DNA of 64,000 nucleotides, from positions 350,501 to 414,500 of the forward strand of contig BLAL01000040.1 of assembly GCA_015698045.1 (NCBI GenBank), given 5' to 3'. Origin of the DNA: Rhizophagus clarus (lineage: Eukaryota > Glomeromycota > Glomeromycetes > Glomerales > Glomeraceae). The notes beneath the pieces are model-generated. The model saw only the letters and a list, made by a program, of their open reading frames with translations. It was not told the DNA's origin and searched no databases. Positions 32,741 to 45,254 of this stretch are shown piece by piece (the first letter of the stretch is position 1; the number at the start of each line of letters is the position of its first letter). Made by a program: the position numbers and the translations under genes.

Positions 32741-33230
32741 TATTTAAAATAGCCTTGCCAACTTCAATATAGAATATGCTTTATTTTGCTTATTTTAGTA
32801 TAGCCATATCTATTTTTGCCGATTTTTGTTAAATTCCAATTTTTCAGTCATAAATGCCAATTTTAGCAGCTGATTTTTACCTTTTTTTAAATAAATGCCA
32901 ATATTTAAACTGGAGATATTATATTTATTATATACTTTACCACTTTTTATATAGTTCAAATAAAGAATTTTATCTTATTTAAAATTTCCTTGCCGACTTC
33001 AATAAGGCTTTGCCAATTATTTTACTAATTTTTTGCCAATTTTTGTTAACTTCCAATTTTTCATCCAGAAATGCCGATTTTAGCGGCTGATTTTTACCTT
33101 TTTTTTAATTAAATGCCAATATTTAAACTAGAGATATTATATTTAGTGTAAACTTTACCGCTTTTGACACAGGTCAAATAAAGATTTTACTCTATTTAAA
33201 ATAGCCTTTGCCAATATTTAAATTGTAATA
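32735..33230. repeat. Two and a bit direct repeats of about 240 bp at the element's left end
   Basis: CTATTTAAAATAGCCTTGCC, then TTTTTGCC(G/A)ATTTTTGTTA, then ATGCC(A/G)ATTTTAGC(A/G)GCTGA, then ATGCCAATATTTAAACT, recur at about 32740, 32980 and, partly, 33200. They read as subterminal repeats of the large transposon. Confidence 0.6.
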
Positions 33231-33775
33231 TTTCGTAATTTTGCATCATAGGATTTTTGAAATTATTTATTATACTAATAAATATAAGATACTATTCTAA
33301 ATATTCTACTTGTTTTATACATTGAATTCCCAATTGGTTCGATTTCACAAACAATAACTGAAGTATTCATAAGGTTGAACAGTAATAATCAAAACTGATG
33401 AGATCGCATTGATAAGGCCTATTTCTAAAAAGTTAATTAATCACATTTAATTAAACGCTATTTAATTATACTATTTTTTTTTTTTTTCAAAAAAAAAAAA
33501 CTTTCTTTCTGAAAGAAGAATCTGCCTCCTATACCATTTGCCGTCATGCATAGTGTGTTATAGGAAAGGTGGGCTAGGTGGCCACCTAAAGTTTGTAAAT
33601 AACTCTGGTACCAAAGTTGATGATCTATTTACTATATATAGACCTCTCGCTTCAAATTTTGGTTATGATAATTCTGTCTTCTCTGTCACATTATTTGTTA
33701 AAGTCTAAATAGATATCATTATGATTTATGAGTAAAATATTTACAATAATAATGTTAATTCTTTAATCATAGTTA

Positions 33776-34380
33776 AAATAAGCATGATGGGATAACTCAT
33801 ATATCATGAGTTCTGTCTGTGCAAAGTGCCATTTTATTTATAATTAAAATAGACTTAAGTCATAAGTAACTTTGATTATCATTGATTAGGAAAGTATATA
33901 CAACAAAAATCCTTTATCAAGGGGTAAAATAAGCATGATGGGATAACTCATATATCATAAGCTCTGTCTGTGCGAAGTGCCATTTTATTTATAATCAAAG
34001 TAAGCTTAAGTCGTAAGTAACTTGATTATAACAATGATGATTATTGGAGAATTAAGTTGCAACATTTTTGAATAAGTGCTGTATTAATTTAGTGTAATTG
34101 TTACCCTTTTCATATAAGAAGAGCTGATTTGCAATACAGCTTTGCCAGCCTTAAATGTGCGTTTTATATAATTTTAATTATTTATATAGCCAGAATAATT
34201 GTTTTATACTTTATGTGATATTTAATTAAAATAAAATAAACCTTTGATATCTAAAAATTATTACATGATTAGAGTTATTAATTACAAAGTATGGTGCTTG
34301 TATCGTAATGCTGTAATAAAAGACCGATTTGCAATACAACTTTGCTGGCTCAAAATAAGGTCTCTTGTTATCTGAATTAT
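33776..34380. repeat. Direct repeats inside the large transposon
   Basis: A block of about 115 bp containing AAATAAGCATGATGGGATAA and TGTCTGTGC(A/G)AAGTGCCA occurs at about 33776 and again at 33927. A second pair containing GATTTGCAATACA(G/A)CTTTGC lies at about 34128 and 34327. No coding sequence overlaps. Confidence 0.55.
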
Positions 34381-34564
34381 CTGATTTTTCACGCGGTTAA
34401 AATTAATTATGGTATATGTAACCTTTATCGTTATTCTTGTACCAAAAAAAATGATTGTTATAATTTAATCAAATACAAATGCTATAATTAAATTTGCCAT
34501 TCTGATTTTACATATATTCATTTTATATTATATAAAGTTTTTAAAATGAAATTTTTTTATTTAA

Positions 34565-37500
34565 AGGAATCACAGCCATATATTCTTTTGTTTTTCTCGT
34601 TCCAGTATTAAAATTACATTTAATGAATTTTCCTATTATATGATGTATGAGTATAATACTATCTCTTCTCATATCATAAAACTCATTTGTCCATAATTCT
34701 ATATTACATGATTTTATGTCATTATCTACTTGGCAATAATATCTTGTACTATGATCTTGAACCAGTTTGTACTATTTGATTAATGCTAATGAATGGGTTA
34801 ATGATCGTGAACTATTTAAATGAATAGTATGCTTAAAATAACATTGTACTTGACCAGGATAAATATCGATCGATCCATCATAATGTACAAATCAAGCTAA
34901 TATATATGAGGATTTTTTGTGATGAGCAGCCTGAACAGAACCATATATGTTTGCCCCAATTCTTATTCTTCTATATTGTATAATTTTATGGTTTACAACA
35001 GTACCATTATTTGAACCTATTATAGAGTAAATGGAGATGAAACAATAATCATTATACAAACTATTATAAAATTCTACCAGTAGGTCCAAAATTTGGTTTG
35101 GAAGGGTAGTTTCTTTGCGCGGTTTCATTAGCAACCCAGGAAAATATTCTGTTTTGTAAGCCAAATCTTCCTCAATAAGAGATAGTTTTATAAAATTTTG
35201 ATACTCATTGCTCGCAAAATCATCAAGTACAGCCAAGCTGCCAACAGATTTTCCTGGTTCTATTATCTCCAAGGAGGAAAATAAGTGATCGTTGTCACAA
35301 TTTGAGAGGAAGTATTGAAGGATTGTATTTTCAGACATAATTCTTAGTAGTTCAGGTTCAATATTACGTCTGCTATTATTATAAGAACCTACAATTTTTA
35401 AAAATAATTAATAACATTGCGATTTTTAAATCAGAAAAATTAAATCACATACCTAAAATTCCGTTCAACTGTTCAAAGCTATAACATCAGAATGAGGACA
35501 AAGGACCATAGTCTAATGCGCATTCACAGATATGGAGACAGAGATGCAGATTAGGACTTATTTTTTCTTAACCATATTTTTGTTCAATTAATTTGTTCAT
35601 CTCTATCAGTCTTGTAAACGCTTCATTTAACATATTTTTTTATAGCTCTCAGTTTGTTAAGATCTTGCAAGCACGCACAAAATATGCAAGAATTTTTCAG
35701 TCGATATATTCAAGGAAACTTCATGTGATAGGTATTGCAAAAATTAACATGAAGGTTTTCTACATGTCTGCTGTGAAACTTGAGAATCCTTCACCGGTAA
35801 CTATTCTGACAGGGCGGCGTCCAAGGTTACTTGAGAACTTTATCATGTCAGCTCTCTTTTGCATAATTTTGAGCTTTTCGTTATTTAATATACCTTCACC
35901 TATCCAGAATTTCGTTACGATCTATTTTGCAATACTGAGAAAAAAGCAATGCAGAGGATCAATCACACAAAAGCGAACAGGATTAAAATAAAGCAAGCAG
36001 TATATCTCTAATCAGCGAACATGATATTCAGAAACATGGGCTCTTCGTGCTTTTTCAATTGCACATTGTTTATATTTACTTGCTTTTTCTCTTATTTCAT
36101 TAATATCTCGCTCAACAAACCAGTCATCTAAATCTGCAAACCTCCCAAAATTTGATTGATTGTTTATAAAATTTGCCAATTTGTAATATCGGTAGCATGC
36201 AATATGAGCTGAAATAAAACCATATAATTTCTAAGACGCAGGAACATCACTAGAACAGTTAATGATTGCATCACAGACAAATCGACTGTTGTTGTGTTTA
36301 TTTGTTTTTATAAAATAGCCATTCCACAAACAATTTAACTGGTTAACAATTAGATACAAATAATTGTTAATTTCATGTTGGCTTGGTTCTTTCAAACCAG
36401 GCATTACTGCTAGTATGAGAATATTGTGTGACTTGAAGCGTTCATTACGTGACAAATTACAAAAAATGGCATAAATCACACCAACAGAATATTGTGAATT
36501 TACGAATGGCTGGAACTAATCCATATTTAGCATTAATTTGATATGAGTATTGGCAAATTCTTTTGTAAAAAACAGCGCACCATCATCATCTGTAAAACTT
36601 TTCCAGACTCTACCATCATAGATATTGAGTAAAGTTTCAATTCTGTTTTTCTTTTCTGTCCACTTCTAACATGACATTTCAAAATTTTTGCGATTAAAAA
36701 AAAGGGTTAATTGTTGCTTAATATTTATTAACAGAAATGTCATTATCAGACGGAAAATGGGATTATTACTACTATTATTACTATCTATTTTTGTTAATAG
36801 AGAATTATTGCATTGTTGTCGAAATCATTCTATTCTGTGATTTGGATAGTTTACAAAACTGCAAGTTGGTATTTCAGTATTGTCTGATAATTCTTTTATA
36901 TCATACAATTTGTGACATCTGTTACAGGCTGCATATTTAATTATCATTGTGGATATCTCCAACACCTTTTTAGCCATATATAAAGAGGAAGGAAAAGATG
37001 AAAATTTATTTTCATCTATTGTTAAAAGAAAAAATCTTAAGAACTTGAACAAAGAATCTATAGCTACATTGGAAAGTTTAAATCGTTTTTGATATTGTAA
37101 TATCTACAAAATAATCCAAGTATAATTATCATTAATGTTAATGTTAGGAAGAATTGGTTCGCCGTCATTAAAATCTGTTGATGTAAAATTGACTTCCTCA
37201 TCATCATCATCTTCATAATCATCAGAATAATTAGAATCGCTATCTTCAGTATCTCCATTTTTATCGTCATCATCTTCAGAATCCCCATCTTGATCATTCT
37301 CATTTCTTACATTATCCAATAATAAATTTTCAAGAACAAGATCGGATATTTTTCCTTTTTTTATCATTTGATGTTTTACCGATTCATGTATAGGTGTCTT
37401 CTTTGTTAAAAAGAAATAGTTTCTTGTGAGTAATGGTTCAATATCTTCAGACAATTATTCAATATCTTCAGACAATTATTCAATATCTTCAGATAATTGT

Positions 37501-37703
37501 TCAATATCTTCAGACAATTATTCAATATCTTCAGATAATTGTTCAGTTATATCAGGTGATGTATCATTTATCCCTAATATTGGGTCACACTTCATTACAT
37601 CTTCATCAACAGTATCAGATGATATAATATTTGAATTACCATTACATTCTTTACAGAAACAATGCACCTTGGTTCTGGTTCTTGTATCTAAAGATTCTGA
37701 CAT
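34565..37703 (-). pseudogene. Tnp2-type transposase relic
   Basis: The minus-strand trace, in order, is: an N-terminal Cys motif (CFCKECNGN, start at 37703); a degenerate 21-bp minisatellite; an acidic block; FPSSLYMAKKVLEISTMIIK with CNRCHKLYD (37000-36900); SHNILILAVMPGLKEPSQHE; ANFINNQSNFGRFADLDDWF; FNPVRFCVIDPLHCFFLSIA (about 35950); and a C-terminal region GANIYGSVQAAHHKKSSYIL running to about 34565. The KSHNILILAVMPGPKEP-like and DPLHCFF segments are typical of transposase family tnp2. Several stops are present, including TGG-to-TGA (36012-36014) and TGG-to-TAG (35922-35924). It would have cut and pasted the enclosing element and is dead now. Confidence 0.6.
37439..37547. repeat. 21-bp minisatellite, about five copies
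   Basis: CAATATCTTCAGACAATTAT-type units of 21 bp repeat five times. On the minus (transposase) strand each unit reads LSEDIE-stop. On the plus strand each unit reads SISSDNY/C without stops. It lies inside the N-terminal coding trace of Tnp2, so expansion of one nonsense-bearing unit inactivated that frame repeatedly. Confidence 0.85.
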
Positions 37704-37709
37704 TTTTTT

Positions 37710-39480
37710 TTTTTTTTCTTTTTAAGGAATTGCAAATCAATCTAATTGGTTTAGCAATCCCAATTCTTGGTCCATTTTTGTTAAGGCACAGCTTGGTAAT
37801 TAAGCTATTTTGATAATAACACATGACAATGATGTCAAGACCAATGTATTTTATCAAATACTAAAATATAATTTTATTTTTGCTAATTTTTTAATTAAAT
37901 TTGGTATTAAGGGGTATAATTATACAAGAAAATTTTTTCAAATTCAATTAATCTGATTTTTAAAACATGTCAATCGACTTACTAATAAATCTCATAAATC
38001 ATCACGAATTCAAAAGATCCAAATAATTTAAGTAGAGATGTAGCAATTTACTATTCACAGATCAAAATGCAGGAGTTATAAAAAAAGTGTCTTAGTTGTT
38101 CGCAACTGCAACAACATTAAAATTTAATATTTGGCCTATTCTTTCGAATATATCAAAAATTAGGAAAAATTATATTTCATTTTTTTTTATATATTTTCTT
38201 TCAAGTTGTCAATTTTTAGTATATCAGTATCATTTAATGCTATTAACAAGATATCAAATATTTATTATTTTATCTTTTATTGAGTCGCTTACAATAATAC
38301 GTTGAGTTATAGCATATATACGTTTATTCTAACAATCAGTCATAGTTAAAATTACTTGTTAATTAATAGAATTGTTTTAATAAATCTTTAATTCTTTTTT
38401 TGCCCTTGGCAGTTGGTACAGATGTATAGTTTATTAATACTACGTAACTAGATAGTGCATAAATGTCACCCGACATGATTGGCAGGAGCTATAAAATTTG
38501 TTTGCATTTACCGTGTTTACTATACACGTTCTATAAATTGGTAATTTTCAATTTGTTTACGTTTACTATAAATTTACTTGTGAGTATGGTACATTTGCGT
38601 ACGTTTACTACGCTTTCTTTCTTTTTTCTTTACGTTTTAGTACAATGCAACAAATTTTCTTTGTTGCCTTTCATTTTTTTTGTTAATAGTTGATGATATT
38701 TTTTTGCCTTATTTTTCACCTTATTTTTCGTCAGCTTAACAAAGTAAGCATATTTCTTTTTGCCAATTATATTTCCTGTCAGAAAAACCAGCTTTCGTAA
38801 GTATAACTTTATCAAGCTTCAAATGTGTTATTACTAATTTGGACATGTTATTTATGATAATGATATAATATTTAGTTTATTAATATATTTTAATTAATTC
38901 ATTGATATACTTTATTGATATATTTTAATTAATTTATTGATATTTTTAATTATTAATTGTTTACTGATATATTGTAATTAATTTATTGATATATTCTATT
39001 AATTGATAACGCTATAATATTTAGTTTATTGATATATTTTAATTAATTGTTAGCGATATAATATCTAGTTTACTGATATATTTAAATATTGATTAATTTA
39101 TTTTAATTTTTTTTTTTTTTAGAAGGCGTTGATAACGCTAACATCTTCATTAAAAAATTATTGGACTACATGATAATCACCATAATTATGATTTATTTTA
39201 ATTTAATTAATATAGTTTACTGATTATTTTAAATAATTGATTATTGATATATTTTAATTAATTGAAAGTGATATAATATCAAGTTTATTTAATTTATTGA
39301 TTTATTTTAATTAATATTGATAGCGATATATTTTATTAAATGATAACGAGTCTTATTAATTTAATCTATCATTTATTTTAATCAGACGATAACAAAATTA
39401 GTTCAGAAGACGTAAGTAATGGTTATATATAGAGCTTTTGTTTCTTGTTTAATCTTTAAATTATCAAATTATCAAATATC
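37710..39480. other. Noncoding interior of the large transposon
   Basis: No gene is seen. From 38860 to 39380 a TTGATATATTTTAATTAATT motif recurs many times with spacers such as GATAGCGATATAATATTTAG. These are AT-rich direct repeats between the two divergent genes of the element. Confidence 0.4.
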
Positions 39481-39483
39481 ATA

Positions 39484-41486
39484 ATGAGAAAATTTGAACC
39501 TTTAAATTTAATTCCTATTTCTCATAATAGCTTTCATTCTCTTATTAGATCTCAACGAAATAAATCTAGTTCCTGTTTCCAATCTCATCAATCTCGGCAT
39601 CAAACTCATATTAATCGATCTCGTAGTCGCTCAAAATCTCACTCAATGATTCATCAACCTCGATCTCACCCATCTTGATCCAAATCTCGTTATTATTATT
39701 CCAAATCCCAATGATCGTGTTCCCATCGCTCTCGCTCCTCTCATTATTCCTAACAATCACGTTCCCATCGCTCTCGCTCCCCTCATCGTTCCCATGATTC
39801 TCATTCTCATTAACGTTGATCTCAATCTTACTCTCATTTCTCTCATCGACATCAATCATGCTCTCAATCTCAATATAATCGAAACTACCAAAATGTCTCT
39901 AGAGGAAGATCAATTACAAAAAGTAATATTGTTTTATATTAATGCTAATTAAATTTTATTTTACTTATACTATACCAATTTAACGTTATTGTTATAGGAT
40001 CTTTAACCGATCTATCTTTAACAATTCCTTCTTCTTCACCTCTAGCAAGTGGTAGTATTTCTTTCACGTTTCTTTACTTACTTGCACATAAAATTTTTTA
40101 TACTAAATGATTTATATTAAATACTAATTTATAATAGGTGCTAATAATAGAGAAGTCAGCGAATTAAGAAGCATGATTTCAAATCTTACCAAACGTGTAG
40201 AAGTGCTAATAGAAGAAAGAACAAGTAAATGACCAAGAAATAGAAGCCTATTACCAGTTCTGTCCAGAAAGAATCGGCGTGCCCTTCCTCCAATAACTGA
40301 TAAAAATTTCAAAAAAACCGTTCATGTAAATATATCTTTATTTTATTAAATATTTCTCTTTTGTATTGATCATTAAAAAATGAGTGTTATATTAAATAGG
40401 ATGAAGTAATCCATATTATAAACAACTTCAATTCATCAATTCTTTTTGATATGTCAAAAACATTTAGTAAATAAAAAAAGTTGATAAATAAGAAACTTCT
40501 ACTAGCCGTTAAAGCAGTGATGCCTTCTTCATTAGAGGTATACGATACAGAACTTTTAAAAGTAATAAAATAGTTACACAAATCATAGCGAGAGATTTGA
40601 AAATTAAAAAAGAAGGGTAAGATAAATGAACATAATTAATGGCAACACATGACGTCAAGGAGAGATCAGGTGTGAAATTCATTATTTAAAATGACAATGT
40701 ATATAATCTATTAATTATTTTAATTTACTCTTTAATAGAAAATGACAAGAAGACGCAAAGATCTCCAACATATGATTTTCACGTAAGACAGCATTCTAGA
40801 TGATTGTTGTCCTAAAAATATGACTAAGGAAGTATTTATTAAAGATTGCGAAAAGGCAGTAAATACCGCAGAAGTCCATTCGGATGAATGGTTTACTGAA
40901 GATAAAATTCTGGCAAATGAAGAGCGTAATGATAACATAAGATCAGGAAGGTTGATAAGTACAAATTCTGTAATTAAGATTCACAATAAAGAGCGGAGGT
41001 CTTCTAGAGTACGTAAAGTTGCGAAAGTTTAAAACATAAGCGTTTATGCTAATAAGTTATAAATTTATCATTAGGCTAAAAGAATCTTATTTCGAGCAGA
41101 CGAGATCAGAGTAAGCATCAGAATCAGGTTAAGTCACAAACGTTACCGTCTAGATGATATTGATAAAAAAAGCAGACCAACACAAGACATGGTAAATTGG
41201 TGGATATCATCATGATGGATTGAACCAGAATCTGATGATGATGATAATGATGAGGATAACGACAGTGATAATAACGATGATGACAATAATGGTAATGATG
41301 ATAATAACAATGATGACAATAATAGTAATGGTGATAATAACGATGATGGCAATAATGGTAATGCTGATAAAAATGATGGAATTAATGAAGAACAAAATGA
41401 TGATAATAATAGTAATTTAGATGTAGATGAGCACCAAGGTCCCTTTTACTTAGAAGTACCGGTCAATATCAGAAGATGTACATAAA
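39484..41486 (+). pseudogene. Second transposon gene: Arg/Ser-rich start, coiled coil, acidic Asn/Asp tail
   Basis: The plus-strand trace starts MRKFEPLNLIPISHNS and becomes His/Arg/Ser-rich (HINRSRSRSKSHS). After likely introns it reads REVSELRSMISNLTKRVEVL (short coiled coil) and RALPPITDKNFKKTVH. A GTAAAT...AAATAG intron (40326-40400) follows, then DEVIHIINNFNSS with several stops. An intact 70-codon piece follows (40820-41032, MTKEVFIKDCEKAVNTAEVH). It ends in an Asp/Asn-rich tract (41228-41420) and GPFYLEVPVNIRRCT. CACTA elements often carry a second DNA-binding gene opposite the transposase, which fits the position. Function is otherwise unknown, and the stops show decay. Confidence 0.45.
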
Positions 41487-41639
41487 TTTAGGTATTTATT
41501 TTATCATTTAAAATCAACTGCTTGTATTTTGAGTGATTTAACTTCTGTTAATTATAAATTAATTCTCTAATATTATTTCTATCCTATTAATCTTTTTTTT
41601 TAGAGCTCTGGTTATTTTATAGTTATTTATAAGTAACAT

Positions 41640-42090
41640 GACAAGATAAATATAATTTTAATATATTTTATATAAACATTCTATACATAATAATATAATA
41701 ATAAGAACAATATAGTAATATAATAATAATAATATGAACAATATAATAATAATATAATAATAATAAATATATCATAAATTGCAGTATATATTATAAAATA
41801 ATAGTATACATATTATATATCATACATATTAAATATTAAAAATAAATCAATTATCGAAAATAGAAAAATAAAATAAAACTGGACAATAATAGTAATTATG
41901 AATTATGAGAAAATTGATAATAGAAAAATCTGATATATAAATCAACATAAACTATTTTTGAAATGTTTATACTGAACTAAAAAACTGGATAATAATAATA
42001 ATTATGAATTATGAGAAAATTGATAATAGAAAGATTTGATATATAAATCAGCATAAACTATTTTTGAAATGTTTATACTGAATTAAACTT
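41640..42090. repeat. ATA/AATA microsatellite and 106-bp direct repeat
   Basis: 41640-41790 is an ATAATA microsatellite with interspersed GAACAATAT. At about 41876 and 41980 a unit of about 106 bp repeats (ACTGGA(C/T)AATAATA(G/A)TAAT, then TGAGAAAATTGATAATAGAA, then TTTTTGAAATGTTTATACTG). Confidence 0.7.
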
Positions 42091-42447
42091 GGCAATCCAA
42101 TTTTAGGAGATTTGGCATAATTATTTAAAAATCAGCGCTCTGATTTTGCGAGAATTGGCAATTATAATTTTAAAATGGTATTCCAATTTATGTCAATAAA
42201 AATAAAAGAATTTCTGATTGCTAATAATACGTGCCATAAAATCAGCAGCAAAATGCCATAAAAAAGTCAAATATAGCTACAAACTGGTAGTCTGATTTTT
42301 AGCTATAGACATGTTTATTTTAAAATCAGCATTGCCAAAATCGGCATTCTGATATTTTATTCATAAATAACGTATTTTTAATCACAAATAATTCGTGCCA
42401 TAAAATCAGCTTTAAAAAGCCACAAATCAGACAAATATATCCAAAAA

Positions 42448-43456
42448 TTGGTTAAAAATTGGACTGAAGAAGCAGCTCACCTGGTCAAATCACGTAAGAT
42501 AGAGAAAATAGGATCTTTATCTATACAGTCACAGCAAAAAACACCAATCATTTCTGTTGATGATTCCACAACCCTAAATATGGATATTGATCAACCTGAA
42601 TCTTCTGAAAAATCACCAGTTAACGCTGACATACAGGATAGTTTAAATGAATCATACCATAACTGATAAGACGCGATCTTCTGGTAGTAATACCAAAACA
42701 AAAATCTCCAATAAGATTCTGTTGAAAGCTGTGAAAAAATATATATAAATAATGAAATCCCTGATAATAAAAAATACCACGTAAGGGATATTTTCATATA
42801 TGACGTACCTATAAATTGAATCCAAAAAAAATAATAGCCAAACTTAAAGCTTGGGGTAATGTTATATCAATGATAATAAAGAAGCAGCAAAAATATTAGA
42901 CACTGCGACTAAAAATTTGTCTATTCTCCTTCACATTTGCCTTCTTTGATAATAATATTTGGTAATATTTACTTGTGGTCAAGCAGTATGATGGTTCCCT
43001 AGTAACTGGACTCTTTAACAAAGAAAAAAAAGAGAACAGTTCTATCTTTACCTTAACAAACTTTCTTAAGAGTCTCACTTTTGGCAATTATGGGACCATA
43101 CTAAATCTTCTAAACTATTTACTAATTATATCAAAAGTTTAGAACATTTCAACACAGCTAAAGAAAGTCATATAGTGGTGTACTTTGAAAAATATCAAGA
43201 TGTTAAAGAGTGTCGAAAGACTTCTTTTACTTTTAATTATAATAAAGTTATCACTACTATAGATTGGTCATATTCTCCTACCACTGATAAATCTAAGACA
43301 TCGAAGAAATCTGATAAGACTTCTACAAAAGTTCTACCAAAAATTTATGAAAAAACTAGCAAATCTAAAAAGGATTCTAAGAAGACTTCCAAAAACTCCA
43401 CAAAGAAGGATAAAAAAAAAAAAAATTCTCTGATAAAAAGCAAAATAAGAATATAA
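42448..43456 (+). pseudogene. C-terminal half of an ORF1-like gene
   Basis: The frame opens LVKNWTEEAAHLVKSRKIEK and continues Ser/Asp-rich. Frameshifts and stops follow, with traces such as NPKKIIAKLKAWGNVIS. An intact stretch (43175-43456) begins VYFEKYQDVKECRK and ends in a Lys/Ser/Thr-rich tail (KTSKSKKDSKKTSKNSTKKD). The order (helical Lys-rich start, NxxKAWGN segment, YFxxxxDV segment, basic tail) parallels the ORF1-like protein at 30.5-32.2 kb. A 3' region with AATAAA (43818-43823) and an A-rich end follows. It may be the second half of the gene that starts at 32230. Confidence 0.5.
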
Positions 43457-43854
43457 ATCTTATTAAACTCTTATTACAATATTTAAATTAGTTTTTCTCA
43501 TAATATATAGGAAATAAGAAGATGACACAGGTTTGTAGATTATTTTGCTTGTCACCTCAATTTCTCTACAAAAAAAATTTTTTTTGTTATAGCTTACTAT
43601 TTGTTTCTCTGCTTCTGGTTAACCTAATGCTTTGACTGGATGAAAGGAGTTTTTTTTTCATTTATTTTAGAATAGTATTTTACATCCCTTAAAATTTAAC
43701 TCAATCACTTTGATCTTTGTTTTCCACAGAGACTTAGACTAGAGTTTTCTACAAGATTGTATGCATTAAGATTTTAACCATATAGCTTTTTATTGGTAAA
43801 ATTTACATCAATATTTTAATAAACACGTAAGATTAACTGACCAAAAAATAAAAG

Positions 43855-44815
43855 AAAAAATTTTAATTTCACTCGTATTTTTAAAATTTTTTTAAAAAGA
43901 TATTTTTTTTTTTCAATATATTATTGATTTTATAAACTTTAGTTTTTATAAAATTAAATATTATATTTATAAAAAAATACATTTTTTATAATAATGTTCT
44001 TTTATTCTTGTTTTTTGTTTACTAAATTTAACTATATGTAAAATAAATTTTAGTTTAATGAAATCACTTTTTATATTTAAGTAAAGCTGTTTAGCAATGT
44101 CAAAAGTACTCAGATCTTAATTTTCTTAAGGCTAGGTATAATATTTATGAAGAAATTTGTATTTTTCAAATAGTACTAATTCCAAAATTTTTTTTTCTCT
44201 CTTTTAATTTCAGGATGTAATTACATCACTTTGGTCAAATAAAATCGCTTTTTCTGCTTAAGTAAAGTTATTCAGCAGGTCAAATCTACTTATAATAAAA
44301 ATTTTAGGATGATTAGATTAATATTCGTAAAATGCAACTAAGTTTTGTACTTTCAATTATTTATCATTTATTTGATTTTTAATTTTAAAGTGTAATTTTA
44401 CTATTTTTGGTTAAATGAAATCAACTTCTTGTGCTTAAGTAAGTTATTCAGAACGGTTGAAAATAATTGTGCTTTATTTTTTATAACTCTAGGTATAATA
44501 TTTATTGAAAGGTTAGTATCTATATAACAGTATTAATTTTTAAATTTTTAATATTTTGGGTATTTAAATTAAGTTATTTATCACATTAAAATTTATTTGT
44601 ATTTTAATTTTTATAATAAATTATACTATAAATATAAATTTATAAGTTATTTATAAAAGTTTTTATATATGTTATAAAATGAGTTGCTTAGCAATATAAA
44701 ATTTTTGATGTTATAGTAAAATTTTACTTAGTAGAGTTTAAAATAATTTGTTTATTGATCATAGTAAAAAATTTGGATTTTAATATGACCTATATATATA
44801 TTGTTCAGGATCCTT
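43855..44815 (+). repeat. Noncoding repeat E, copy 1
   Basis: Begins AAAATTTTAATTTCAC just after an A-rich retroelement end and finishes TATATATATATTGTTCAGGA. Inside are tandem blocks of about 120-180 bp with TTAAGTAAAG(C/T)T(G/A)TT and TTCAGCAGGTCAAATCTACT. A copy with the same order, ends and high similarity lies at 56080-57002. No ORF. Confidence 0.6.
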
Positions 44816-45254
44816 ACATAGCAGACTATATATGATTGAATTAATATTTAGACAATTAAATTTTACATTAGAAAATTAGTTTACAAGTACATATGTTACA
44901 ATTAAAATTTACAATATATTTTTTACTAATTAAAAACAATTTGAAATTAATTTAAATTCAATTACATTAGTATTATAAAATTATTTAAAAAACTATCTTA
45001 AGATTAGGCCAGACCAAGTAGATTATCTGTTTAACATCATCATATGAAACTCATGACTGAGAGGAAGAGGTTAATTAACAACAATAATATTTGAACATCA
45101 CGTGATTTTTATTATACGGCATGATCAAATACGAATTTATTATTTTATTTTAATTAATAATACTAAATTTATACTAAATGATAAGTTTGTACATCATACT
45201 TTGTATCACTTAAACTGTACATATTAAGTTTGTTTGCTACGTTTTTGATTCTAA

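Larger units (their letters stand above)
32740..42440 (-). mobile_element. About 9.7-kb Tnp2-encoding (CACTA/EnSpm-type) transposon relic
   Basis: Each end carries repeats of a TGCCAATTTT / AAAATCAGC vocabulary: 32735-33230 on the left and, inverted, 42080-42440 on the right. The interior has a minus-strand Tnp2-type transposase relic (34565-37703) and a plus-strand SR/coiled-coil/acidic ORF set (39484-41486). Repeat-rich subterminal regions plus Tnp2 plus a second divergent gene is the known plan of CACTA elements. I did not find CACTA termini or a 3-bp duplication, so exact ends are approximate. It seems to interrupt an ORF1-like gene. Confidence 0.5.

Noticed and set aside
35593-35991. 132-codon plus-strand ORF
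   Set aside because: It is antisense to the Tnp2 trace containing FNPVRFCVIDPLHCFF, which is the supported reading.
37426-37725. Plus-strand 99-codon frame made of the 21-bp minisatellite
   Set aside because: It is antisense to the Tnp2 relic and ends in a poly-Phe run. Kept only as an observation, not as a gene.
41143-41420. Ser/Leu-rich and Ile/Thr-rich frames over the GATGATAATAA tract
   Set aside because: They are shadows of the Asp/Asn-rich repeat frame, which alone continues from the coding trace upstream and downstream.
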